Shown: positions 45,794 through 54,864 of the stretch, piece after piece | How positions within the stretch are numbered: the first letter of the stretch is position 1 | Layout: every line of letters begins with the position of its first letter | Assembly (NCBI RefSeq): GCF_028279465.1 | Contig: NZ_JANQNS010000003.1 | Span: 37,386 to 101,385, forward strand | Length of the DNA stretch: 64,000 bases | Reading direction: 5' to 3' | Source: Parasphingopyxis sp. | Lineage (GTDB): Bacteria > Pseudomonadota > Alphaproteobacteria > Sphingomonadales > Sphingomonadaceae | Made by a program: the position numbers and the translations under genes | Notes under the pieces: generated by a model | Told to the model about the DNA's origin: nothing | The model's input: the letters and a program-made list of their open reading frames with translations, nothing else | Databases searched by the model: none

Positions 45794-46317
45794 GCAAGGT
45801 CCGGCAACGCGCCGCTGGCGACAGCCGCGGCTGGCTCATCCGCCAACGCCGCAATGAAGCGTCGCAGCCGGTTGACTGTATAGTCGACTTCGCCATCCGC
45901 CGGATCAACGCCGCGATAGAGATTGCGGCGCAACGCGCCATGGGCGTCGCCATCACCGCCGAAACCGTCCCGATAGGCGGTTAGGCGGCCGCCCAGTGCG
46001 CCCATCATCTTGCCGATATGCTTGCCGACAACGATATCGCCAATGCCGAGTTCGCGCAGCTGGCCGTCCATATCCTCGATGAACAATTCCGCGAGCAGGG
46101 CGCTCTCCGAGGCATGCGTCTCCCCCTCGCTTTCCAGGCGCAGCAAGACGGCGGAAAGAATCGCGGCGATCATGTCGAACCGGCCATCCTGCGTGTCGGG
46201 CACGCCGCCCTGCGCATACCATTGCGGATCGCGCCCGTGCGTCACGATGGCGCGATACAGTGGAACCATCGTGTCGCGCGGTCGGCTGCTGCTGAAAAAC
46301 CGGCTGAATATTGACAT
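45790..46317 (-). CDS. Ubiquinol-cytochrome c chaperone family protein
   Basis: 175 residues, resembling the Cbp3/UQCC1-type chaperone for cytochrome b (MVPLYRAIVTHGRDPQWYAQGGVPDTQDGRFDMIAAILSAVLLRL, ELFIEDMDGQLRELGIGDIVVGKHIGKMMGALGGRLTAYRDG). The region upstream of MSIFSRFF is not part of the gene. The pairing with YceD and BamE is a conserved alphaproteobacterial order. Confidence 0.9.
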   Translation of the reverse strand: MSIFSRFFSSSRPRDTMVPLYRAIVTHGRDPQWYAQGGVPDTQDGRFDMIAAILSAVLLRLESEGETHASESALLAELFIEDMDGQLRELGIGDIVVGKHIGKMMGALGGRLTAYRDGFGGDGDAHGALRRNLYRGVDPADGEVDYTVNRLRRFIAALADEPAAAVASGALPDLA

Positions 46318-46436
46318 GGCGTTCGTCTGTCGTTCCTGCGATGTGGCCTTGCTATCATGGGCCCCTTCCGCATATTGAGAGCCGGACATGAAGTTGCAAT
46401 GCCGGCTGTACGGGTATTGCGCGTAAGGAGACTGAA

Positions 46437-46940
46437 ATGCCCCGGAAAACCCGGCGCCTGCCTGCCCTTGCAAGCGTTGCCGCGCTGTTCGCGACCGGCA
46501 TGCTCGCCAGCGGCTGTGCGCAAATCCGCACCCATCAGGGCTATCTTGGCGAGGCGATTCTGATCCAGTCGATACAGCCCGGCGTCGACAATCGCGCTTC
46601 GGTGCAGGCGACTCTAGGTCGTCCGACATTCACTAGCCAGTTTACCGGCGCCAACGAAACGCCGACTTGGTACTATATTTCGCGCGATTCACGGCAGCTG
46701 GCCTTTGCCCGTCCGCGCCCGGTCGATCAGATGATCCTGGCCGTGCGCTTTGCTGGAGACGGCAATGTGGCGTCTGTCGACGTCATGGGGATGGAGCAGG
46801 TCGCTTCGATCAGCCCGTCGGGCGACGAAACCCCGACCCTGGGCCGCAACCGCGGCTTCTTCGACGAGCTTTTCGGCAATATCGGCCGCGTAGGCAGCGT
46901 CAGCCAGGGCGGCGGCACGGCGGATAATCCGGGCGGATAG
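46437..46940 (+). CDS. bamE: Outer-membrane assembly lipoprotein BamE (SmpA/OmlA)
   Basis: 167 residues. Lipoprotein signal with lipobox LASGC. The SmpA domain runs through GEAILIQSIQPGVDNRASVQATLGRPTF and WYYISRDSRQLAFARPRPVDQMILAVRF. It is a lipoprotein of the beta-barrel assembly complex at the inner face of the outer membrane. Divergent from the cytochrome bc1 chaperone gene, and convergent with maeB across palindromic element copy 6. Confidence 0.92.
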   Translation: MPRKTRRLPALASVAALFATGMLASGCAQIRTHQGYLGEAILIQSIQPGVDNRASVQATLGRPTFTSQFTGANETPTWYYISRDSRQLAFARPRPVDQMILAVRFAGDGNVASVDVMGMEQVASISPSGDETPTLGRNRGFFDELFGNIGRVGSVSQGGGTADNPGG

Positions 46941-46945
46941 GTTCT

Positions 46946-47082
46946 TCGTCAGAATTTTCCTTGCAGAAAATCGCGGCACCACCGGCCCACTCCCCCTCCC
47001 GGCCTCCCATTCATTGTACCTTATGGGAGGCCGGGAGGGGGAGTGGGCCGGTGCCGCGCCTGAGCGAAGCGAAGGTCTGATA
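46946..47082. repeat. Palindromic intergenic element, copy 6 (touches maeB stop)
   Basis: Between convergent bamE and maeB. The left end is CGTCAGA (46947-46953) and the right end TCTGATA (47076-47082), a one-base variant. The central hairpin spans 46973-47057 with an extra ACC at the left foot; the loop contains TGTACC and is in the same orientation as copy 1, opposite to copies 2-5. The element ends two bases from the maeB TGA at 47085-47087. Confidence 0.88.
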
Positions 47083-47084
47083 GA

Positions 47085-49346
47085 TCAGCGCGCGATTCCG
47101 CCTGCAGCGAGGACCGCGAGCGTGACCAGTTCGCTGGCTGTGGCGGACATCGTCGCGATCTGGACCGGGCTCGCCATGCCGACGAGCATCGGCCCGACCA
47201 CCGCATCGCCGCCCAGTTCGCGCAGCAGTTTCGCCGACAGGTTCGCCGATTGCAGGCCGGGCATGACAAGCACGTTGGCCGGCTCGGACAGGCGGCTGAA
47301 CGGATAGCTTTTCATGAGCTGCGGATTGAGGGCGACATCGGGCGCCATCTCGCCCTCATATTCGAAGCTCACGCCGCGCGCGTCGAGCAGCGCGACAGCG
47401 GCCCGGATATTTTCGAGCCAGTTGCCTGGAGGATTGCCGAAGGTTGAATAGGAGAGAAAGGCGACGCGCGGTTCATGGCCCATGCGGCGGGCGACGGCAG
47501 CGGTCTGCTCGGCGATATCGGCGAGCAATTCGGGCGAGGGGCGCTCGTTGATCGTCGTATCCGCCATGAAAACGTTGTGATTGCGCCCCACCAGCATATG
47601 GATGCCGAACGGCCGGCGCCCGGCGACCGGATCGATCACCTTCATGACCTGGCTGAGGGACTGGCTGAACTGCCGTGTGACGCCGGTGATCATCACATCG
47701 GCCTCGCCGAGCGCGAGCAGCAGCGCGCCGAAGATATTGCGGTCGTTATTGACGAGGCGCTCGCAGTCGCGGCGCAAAAAGCCGCGTCGCTGCAGCCGGT
47801 CGTAGAGGAAATCCACCATCTGCGGCACGAGCGGCGACTTGCGGCTATTGTGATATTCGAAGCTTTCGGGCTCATCGACGCCCAGTTCGCGCAACCGGTC
47901 CGGCACATCGTCGCGGCCGACCAGCACCGGAATACCGTAGCCGCCATCGTGGAACTGGATAGCGGCGCGCAGCACGACCTCTTCCTCGCCCTCGGCGAAA
48001 ACCACGCGTCGCGGCTGGGCTCGCGCCTGCTCATAGGCGAGCGTCAGGACCGAATTGGTAGGATTGAGCCGTGATTTCAGGGAGTGGCGATAATCCTCCA
48101 TGTCGAGGATCGGCTGCCGGGCAACGCCTGAGTCCATCGCCGCCTTGGCGACGGCCGGCGACACGATCTCCATGAGGCGCGGATCGAAGGGCGCGGGGAT
48201 AATGTAATCCGGCCCGAAACTGTGCGATTTGCCATAGGCGGCCGCGACCTCTTCGGGCACCTGCTGGCGCGCCAACGCGGCCAGGGCTTCCGCTGCCGCG
48301 ATCTTCATCTCGTCATTGATCGTCGTCGCGCGGACATCGAGCGCACCGCGGAAGATGAAGGGAAAGCCGAGCACATTGTTGACCTGGTTCGGATAGTCGG
48401 AGCGGCCCGTGGCGATGATTGCGTCGGGCCGGACGGCCTTGGCGTCTTCAGGCGTGATCTCGGGATCGGGATTGGCCATGGCGAAAATGATCGGCTTCTC
48501 GCCCATCGATTTCACCATCTCCTGATCGACGACGCCGGCGACAGACAGGCCGAGAAAGATGTCGGCACCCTCCATCGCCTCGCGCAGCGTGCGTTTGTCG
48601 GTCGGTGCGGCATGGGCGGATTTCCACTGGTCCATCGCCTCTTCGCGGCCCTGATAGATAACGCCCTTGGAATCGCACATGAGTACGCGATCGCTCGGTG
48701 CGCCCATCGCCTTGATCAGTTCGGTGCAGGCGATGGCGGCAGCGCCGGCGCCGGACACGACCATATCGACATCGGTAATATCGCGCCCGGTGAGGTGTAG
48801 CGCGTTGATCACGCCAGCAGCGGCGATGATCGCTGTGCCGTGCTGATCGTCGTGGAAGACCGGGATGTTCATCCGTTCGCGCAGCGTCTGCTCGATAATG
48901 AAACAGGCCGGCGCGCCGATATCTTCGAGGTTTATGCCGCCAAAGCTCGGTTCCATGATCTCGACCGCGCTGATGAACTTGTCGACATCCTCGGTGGCGA
49001 GCTCGATATCGATCGAATCGACATCGGCGAAGCGTTTGAAGAGTACGGCCTTACCTTCCATCACGGGCTTGGAAGCGAGCGCGCCGAGATTACCGAGGCC
49101 GAGAATCGCCGTGCCGTTCGACACGACAGCGACGAGATTGCCTTTGGCGGTATAATCATAGGCCGTGGCCGGATCCTCGGCGATCGCTTTCACGGGAACC
49201 GCGACGCCGGGCGAGTAAGCCAGGCTCAGGTCGCGCTGCGTCGCCATCGGCTTGGTCGCGACGATCTCGATCTTGCCGGGCCGCTCATGCGCATGGAACA
49301 GCAGCGCCTCGCGTTCCGAAAATTCGACATTGCTGTGGTCGCTCAT
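47085..49346 (-). CDS. maeB: Malic enzyme with C-terminal phosphotransacetylase-like domain (MaeB type)
   Basis: 753 residues. The N-terminal malic enzyme (DLSLAYSPGVAVPVKAI, LGNLGALASKPVMEGKAVLFKRFADVDSID, NAD(P)-fold VVSGAGAAAIACTELI) is followed from about residue 430 by a phosphate acetyltransferase-like domain (RRVVFAEGEEEVVLRAA, NHNVFMADTTINE, LVMPGLQSANLSAKLL). The second domain is usually regulatory. It oxidatively decarboxylates malate to pyruvate. Start ATG 49344-49346. Confidence 0.94.
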   Translation of the reverse strand: MSDHSNVEFSEREALLFHAHERPGKIEIVATKPMATQRDLSLAYSPGVAVPVKAIAEDPATAYDYTAKGNLVAVVSNGTAILGLGNLGALASKPVMEGKAVLFKRFADVDSIDIELATEDVDKFISAVEIMEPSFGGINLEDIGAPACFIIEQTLRERMNIPVFHDDQHGTAIIAAAGVINALHLTGRDITDVDMVVSGAGAAAIACTELIKAMGAPSDRVLMCDSKGVIYQGREEAMDQWKSAHAAPTDKRTLREAMEGADIFLGLSVAGVVDQEMVKSMGEKPIIFAMANPDPEITPEDAKAVRPDAIIATGRSDYPNQVNNVLGFPFIFRGALDVRATTINDEMKIAAAEALAALARQQVPEEVAAAYGKSHSFGPDYIIPAPFDPRLMEIVSPAVAKAAMDSGVARQPILDMEDYRHSLKSRLNPTNSVLTLAYEQARAQPRRVVFAEGEEEVVLRAAIQFHDGGYGIPVLVGRDDVPDRLRELGVDEPESFEYHNSRKSPLVPQMVDFLYDRLQRRGFLRRDCERLVNNDRNIFGALLLALGEADVMITGVTRQFSQSLSQVMKVIDPVAGRRPFGIHMLVGRNHNVFMADTTINERPSPELLADIAEQTAAVARRMGHEPRVAFLSYSTFGNPPGNWLENIRAAVALLDARGVSFEYEGEMAPDVALNPQLMKSYPFSRLSEPANVLVMPGLQSANLSAKLLRELGGDAVVGPMLVGMASPVQIATMSATASELVTLAVLAAGGIAR

Positions 49347-49449
49347 CGCTTTCCTCTGTGGATGATCCAGTGGATAAATGGGCGCGCCTGCCCGATCGCC
49401 TTTTGAGGCATGGCGGCGGCTGCGGCAAGACGCTATCCCGGTATTCGAC

Positions 49450-52104
49450 ATGGCGACCAAGGCGAAAAAGAAACAGGCGGCGAAGGGCGGTCCGACCCCG
49501 ATGATGGCGCAATATCTGGCGCTCAAGGAGAGCGTGCCGGATTGCCTCCTCTTCTACCGCATGGGCGATTTCTTCGAGCTGTTTTTCGACGACGCCAAAG
49601 CGGCCGCCGCAACGCTCGATATCGCGCTGACATCGCGCGGCGAACATGAGGGCGAGCCGATCCCGATGTGCGGCGTCCCGGCGCACAGCCATGAGGCCTA
49701 TCTCGCGCGGCTGATCAAGGCCGGCCATCGCGTCGCCATCGCCGAGCAGACCGAGTCGCCGGAGGAGGCGAAGAAGCGCGCCAAGGAAGAGGGAAGGGCG
49801 TCGAAAGCGCTGGTCGGGCGCGCCATCGTGCGCGTCGTTACGGCCGGCACGCTGACCGAGGAAACGCTGCTCGATGCGAGAGCGGAGAATTGGCTGGTCG
49901 CGGCGACCGAGACCGGCGACAAGATCGGCATCGCGGCGGCCGATATTTCGACCGGCCGCTTCGTCCTGTCGGCTGCCGCCCCCGATATGCTCGACGCAGA
50001 GCTCGCGCGATTGTCGGCGGCCGAACTGATCGTGCCGGAGAATTTTTCGAACGCGCCGGAACATGCGCAGCTTTGCCCGAAGAGCGATTTCAGCAGCATC
50101 GCTGCGGAGAAACGGCTGAAATCCCTGTTCGGCGTGGCGACGCTCGACGGGTTCGGCGATTTCGACCGGGCGGAGCTTGCCGCGGCGGGCGGGCTGCTCG
50201 CCTATCTCGAAACCGCCGGACAGGGCGATTTGCCGTTCCTGCAGCCGCCGCAGCGCCATCGCACCGGCGATCATATGCTGATCGATTCCGCGACGCGCGA
50301 AAGCCTCGAACTGACCCAGGCGACGAGCGGCGGGCGCGCGGGCAGCTTGCTCGGTTGTATCGACCAGACGGTGAGCGGTGCGGGCGCGCGCTTACTCGCT
50401 GCCGATATCGCCGCGCCGCTTACTGCGCGGGAGGCGATTACCGCCCGTCTCGATCTGGTTGCACTGTTCGAACGTGATGCAGGACAGCGGGAGGAGTTGC
50501 GCGTCGCGCTCAAGGCACTGCCCGATATCGGGCGGGCGCTTGGCCGCCTCGTGGCAGGACGCAGCACGCCGCGCGATCTCGGCCTGTTGCGCGACGGGCT
50601 TTCCGCGGCGCGCGATCTCCATATGCGCCTGTCGCAGACCGAAGAGGCGCCTGCGTTGCTCACTAAGCTGCTCCCCGCGCTGACCGGCCATGGCCGGCTA
50701 ACCGACCATCTCTTCCGCGCGCTCGTTCCGGAACCGCCGATCGACGCCGCGAAGGGCGGCTATATCGCAGAAGGCTATGACGCGGCGCTCGACGATTTGC
50801 GCGAAACAGCGGGTGCCGGGCGTAAGGCCATTGCCGCCCTCGAAGCGCGCTATCGCGAGACCACCGGCATTCAGAGCCTCAAAATCAAGCACAATAATGT
50901 GCTCGGCTATCATATCGAAGTGCCGTCGAAACATGCCGATCCGCTGATGAGCGCCGATTCAGGCTTTACCCATCGCCAGACTCTTGCCGGCGTTGTGCGC
51001 TTCAACGCGCCCGATCTCCACGACGAGGCCCAGCGGGTCATTCAGGCCGGCGCGCATGCGCTGGCGGCCGAAGCCGCGCATCTTGAAGACCTGATCGCGA
51101 CAACGTTGGCGGACAAGGACCGGATCGCTGCAACGGCCGATGCGCTCGCGCGGCTCGATGTTGCCTCGGCGCTGGCCGAGCAGGCGGCGCTGGGCGGCTG
51201 GACGCGGCCCAAGCTCGCCGATCATGCCTGTTTCCGGATCGAAGGCGGCCGCCACCCGGTCGTCGAACGCGCCGTCGAACAGCAAGGCGAGCGGTTCGTC
51301 GCCAATGATTGTAGCCTTTCGCCAGAAAAACGGCTCTGGCTCGTGACCGGCCCGAATATGGGCGGCAAGTCGACTTTTCTCCGCCAGAATGCGTTGATCG
51401 CCGTGCTTGCGCAGGCGGGCAGCTATGTGCCCGCCGCGTCGGCGGAACTCGGGATCGTTGATAAGCTCTTTTCGCGCGTCGGCGCTTCGGACAATCTGGC
51501 GCGCGGCCGGTCGACCTTCATGGTGGAAATGGTCGAGACCGCCGCGATCCTCGCCCAGGCGACCGAAAACAGCCTTGTCATCCTCGACGAAGTCGGGCGC
51601 GGCACGTCCACCTATGACGGTCTCGCCATCGCATGGGCCGTGGTCGAAACCGTCCATGATGCGAACCGCTGCCGCTGCCTGTTTGCGACGCACTATCATG
51701 AGCTGACGCGTCTCGCCGAAAGGCTCGACGCGCTCTCCCTGCATCATGTCCGGGCGCGCGAATGGAAGGGCGATCTCGTATTGCTGCACGAACTGGCCGA
51801 TGGACCGGCGGACCGCAGCTATGGGCTGGCCGTTGCCAAGCTCGCCGGACTGCCGAAAGACACGGTCGCGCGTGCCAAATCGGTTCTGAGCAAGCTTGAA
51901 GCCGGGCGCGCATCGACCGGCGGGCTGGCCGCGGGCCTTGACGACCTGCCGCTGTTCACCGCGGACGTCGCGCAGGAAGAGGATTTGGTTGACCCGCTGC
52001 GCGAGGCGCTGGAGGCCATTCACGCCGACGATCTCAGCCCGCGCGAGGCGCTCGATCTCGTCTATGGGCTCAAACGGCTGGCGGACGAAGCTGACGACGC
52101 CTAG
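49450..52104 (+). CDS. mutS: DNA mismatch repair protein MutS
   Basis: 884 residues. The mismatch-reading N-terminal domain contains PMMAQYLALKESVPDCLLFYRMGDFFELFFDDA, with the F-x-E motif for mismatch stacking in DFFELF. The ATPase domain shows Walker A GPNMGGKSTFLRQ near residue 636, FMVEMVETAAILAQA and VILDEVGRGTSTYDG. ATG 49450 is the start. It is followed 9 bp later by glnD on the same strand. Confidence 0.97.
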   Translation: MATKAKKKQAAKGGPTPMMAQYLALKESVPDCLLFYRMGDFFELFFDDAKAAAATLDIALTSRGEHEGEPIPMCGVPAHSHEAYLARLIKAGHRVAIAEQTESPEEAKKRAKEEGRASKALVGRAIVRVVTAGTLTEETLLDARAENWLVAATETGDKIGIAAADISTGRFVLSAAAPDMLDAELARLSAAELIVPENFSNAPEHAQLCPKSDFSSIAAEKRLKSLFGVATLDGFGDFDRAELAAAGGLLAYLETAGQGDLPFLQPPQRHRTGDHMLIDSATRESLELTQATSGGRAGSLLGCIDQTVSGAGARLLAADIAAPLTAREAITARLDLVALFERDAGQREELRVALKALPDIGRALGRLVAGRSTPRDLGLLRDGLSAARDLHMRLSQTEEAPALLTKLLPALTGHGRLTDHLFRALVPEPPIDAAKGGYIAEGYDAALDDLRETAGAGRKAIAALEARYRETTGIQSLKIKHNNVLGYHIEVPSKHADPLMSADSGFTHRQTLAGVVRFNAPDLHDEAQRVIQAGAHALAAEAAHLEDLIATTLADKDRIAATADALARLDVASALAEQAALGGWTRPKLADHACFRIEGGRHPVVERAVEQQGERFVANDCSLSPEKRLWLVTGPNMGGKSTFLRQNALIAVLAQAGSYVPAASAELGIVDKLFSRVGASDNLARGRSTFMVEMVETAAILAQATENSLVILDEVGRGTSTYDGLAIAWAVVETVHDANRCRCLFATHYHELTRLAERLDALSLHHVRAREWKGDLVLLHELADGPADRSYGLAVAKLAGLPKDTVARAKSVLSKLEAGRASTGGLAAGLDDLPLFTADVAQEEDLVDPLREALEAIHADDLSPREALDLVYGLKRLADEADDA

Positions 52105-52113
52105 ATTGGGCTC

Positions 52114-54864
52114 ATGCCGAACAGCTCCATCCCCAAACGGCGCGCAATTATCGACCGGCGCGAGGTCGCGGCCCGGCTGCATGCGCTCGAGGCCGAGGGC
52201 ACGGCGGCATTGCGGCAAGCGGCCGTTGCCGAGCTGCGCACGACGATGGAAGCCGGCTGCGCGGAGATTGCCGCCCGGCTGGAGGCGAAACCGTCGCGCG
52301 GATCGATCATCGCGCGCAGCTATTCCTTTCTCTACGATCAGCTCTTGCGGCTGATCTACGATTTCACGGTCCAGCGGCTCTATTCGAACAGCAATCCGTC
52401 AGATGCGGAGCGGCTGACCCTGATTGCCGTTGGCGGCTATGGCCGCAGCGAACTCGCGCCCTTCTCCGATCTCGATATCGGTTTCCTGACCCCCTACAAG
52501 CAGCCGCCCTGGTGCGAGCAGGTCATCGAATCGATCCTCTACACGCTCTGGGACCTCGGCCTAAAAGTCGGCCATTCGAGCCGGTCGCTCGACGATATGG
52601 TCCGCATGGCGAAAAGCGATATGACTATCCGCACCGCTCTGCTCGAGGCCCGCTATCTCTGGGGTGATGAGGGCATTTATGACGAGGCGACGCGGCGCTT
52701 TTATGCCGAAGTCGTGGAGGGTACGGCGCAGGCCTTTACCGCCGAGAAACTGGCCGAACGCGACCGCCGGCATGAGCGGATGGGCGACAGCCGCTATGTC
52801 GTCGAACCCAATGTGAAGGACGGGAAGGGCGGTCTCAGGGATCTCCATACGCTGTTCTGGATCGGGCGCTACGTCCACAAGGTGCGCGATCTCGGCGAAC
52901 TGGTCGAGCATGGCCTGCTGACGTCTGACGAGCTCAAGCAGTTCCGCAAGGCGCGCGACTTTCTGCTCGCCGTGCGTTGCCATCTGCATCTGATCGCCAA
53001 TCGCCCGGAAGAGCGGCTGACCTTCGACGTCCAGCCCGAAATCGCCAGGCGGATGAGTTATGCCGAGCGTACCGGCAAATCGGCGGTCGAACGTTTCATG
53101 CAGCATTATTTCCTGATGGCAAAACAGGTCGGCGATCTCACCGGCGTGTTCCTCGCGCATCTCGACGAGCAATATGGGCCGCGCGGGCGCCGCTTCGTGA
53201 TGCCGACGCTGCGCCGCAAGCCCCGCAAGCTCAACGGTTTCACGCTCGATCGCGGCCGGCTCTCGATCCCCGGCGAGGATTTCTTCGCCAAAGACCCGGT
53301 CCGCCTGATCGAGCTGTTTGCGTTGGCCGATCAGCATGAGCTCGAAATTCACCCCGTCGCGATGCGTCAGGCCGGCCGCGATGAAAAGCTGGTCGCGAAG
53401 ATTCGCAAGAACGCGCGCGCCAATGCACTGTTCCTCGATGTGCTGACCAGCCCGCGCGATCCCGAGACTGTGCTGCGATGGATGAACGAGGCGGGTATTT
53501 TCGGCCGTTTCGTGCCCGATTTCGGCCGCGTCGTCGCGCAGATGCAGTTCGACATGTACCATCATTATACCGTCGATGAGCATACGATCCGGGCGATCGG
53601 CCTCTTGGCCAAGATCGAGAATGGACGGCTCAAGGACGATCATCCGCTCGCACATGCGCTTATGGGCAAGCTGGTTTCGCGCCGCGTCCTTTATGTCGCC
53701 GTCCTGCTTCACGATATCGCTAAGGGCCGAGGCGGGGACCATTCGATTCTCGGTGCGGAAGTGGCGGAGAAGCTATGCCCACGCCTCGGTCTCGATGCCG
53801 GCGAGACGCAGACCGTGGCCTGGCTCGTGCGCTGGCATCTGCTGATGTCGGCAACGGCGTTCAAGCGCGATCTCGCCGATCCCAAGACGATCGAAGATTT
53901 CGTGCTGGCGGTGAAGAGCCCGGAACGGCTCAAGCTGCTGCTTGCGCTTACCGTCGTGGATATTCGCGCGGTGGGCCCGGGCGTCTGGAACGACTGGAAA
54001 GGCCAGCTCCTTTCCGATCTGTATGAGCTGGCGGAGGAAACGCTGCGGCTCGGCCACAAACATCATGGCCGCCGCACGCGTATCGCCGAGGCGCAGGAGG
54101 CTCTCGCCAAAACACTCGATTGGCCCGAGGCGGACCTTGCACATCTCTTCAAGCGGATGCCCAAGGCCTATTGGATCGCGGAAAACGAGGATACGGCTGC
54201 TGCCAATGCCCGGCAAATGGCGGACGCCAGAGCGCAGGATGACAAGCTTTCAATTGCGACGCAGCCCGATCCCGATCGCGGCGCGACGCTGGTTACCGTC
54301 TATACCGCCGACCACCCCGGGCTCTTCTATCGGCTCGCCGGCGCCGTCGACATGGCCGGGGCGAATGTCATCGACGCGCGCATCTACACGACGCGCGACG
54401 GCATGGCGCTCGACAATATTCTCGTACAGGACCCGCTGGGCGGCACGTTCGACGATCCGGGCCAGCTTCAGCGCTTGGAAACCGCTATCCGCGACGCGCT
54501 GGCGAACAAGCACAAGATGCGCGAGCGGCTCGAGGCCCGCCCGCTGCCCCGGACCCGGGCCGAGGCGTTCCATATTCAGCCGCTGGTGCTCATCGATAAC
54601 AAGGCGTCGAACCGCTACACGGTGATCGAAGTCAACGCGCTGGACCGGCCAGCCTTACTGAACAGCCTGACCCATGCGCTGTTCCAGTCCAAGGCGACGA
54701 TCCGGTCAGCCCATATCGCCACCTATGGTGAACGCGCTGTCGATACCTTCTACCTGACCGACCTGTTCGGCGAAAAAATCGTCGATCCGTCGCGCCTGAA
54801 GGCCTTGCAGAAACGGTTGCTGAAAGCCGCATCGGCGCCGAAGGGCAAGAAGCAAGCCGCCTAG
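52114..54864 (+). CDS. glnD: Bifunctional uridylyltransferase/uridylyl-removing enzyme GlnD
   Basis: 916 residues. Nitrogen sensor that uridylylates PII proteins. The nucleotidyltransferase core is AVGGYGRSELAPFSDLDIGF near residue 108; the HD hydrolase motif is VLLHDIAKGRGGDHS near 530; two ACT domains follow from about 725 and 840 (VTVYTADHPGLFYRLAGAVD, VIEVNALDRPALLNSLTHAL). The stop overlaps the convergent antiporter stop by 4 bp. Confidence 0.96.
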   Translation: MPNSSIPKRRAIIDRREVAARLHALEAEGTAALRQAAVAELRTTMEAGCAEIAARLEAKPSRGSIIARSYSFLYDQLLRLIYDFTVQRLYSNSNPSDAERLTLIAVGGYGRSELAPFSDLDIGFLTPYKQPPWCEQVIESILYTLWDLGLKVGHSSRSLDDMVRMAKSDMTIRTALLEARYLWGDEGIYDEATRRFYAEVVEGTAQAFTAEKLAERDRRHERMGDSRYVVEPNVKDGKGGLRDLHTLFWIGRYVHKVRDLGELVEHGLLTSDELKQFRKARDFLLAVRCHLHLIANRPEERLTFDVQPEIARRMSYAERTGKSAVERFMQHYFLMAKQVGDLTGVFLAHLDEQYGPRGRRFVMPTLRRKPRKLNGFTLDRGRLSIPGEDFFAKDPVRLIELFALADQHELEIHPVAMRQAGRDEKLVAKIRKNARANALFLDVLTSPRDPETVLRWMNEAGIFGRFVPDFGRVVAQMQFDMYHHYTVDEHTIRAIGLLAKIENGRLKDDHPLAHALMGKLVSRRVLYVAVLLHDIAKGRGGDHSILGAEVAEKLCPRLGLDAGETQTVAWLVRWHLLMSATAFKRDLADPKTIEDFVLAVKSPERLKLLLALTVVDIRAVGPGVWNDWKGQLLSDLYELAEETLRLGHKHHGRRTRIAEAQEALAKTLDWPEADLAHLFKRMPKAYWIAENEDTAAANARQMADARAQDDKLSIATQPDPDRGATLVTVYTADHPGLFYRLAGAVDMAGANVIDARIYTTRDGMALDNILVQDPLGGTFDDPGQLQRLETAIRDALANKHKMRERLEARPLPRTRAEAFHIQPLVLIDNKASNRYTVIEVNALDRPALLNSLTHALFQSKATIRSAHIATYGERAVDTFYLTDLFGEKIVDPSRLKALQKRLLKAASAPKGKKQAA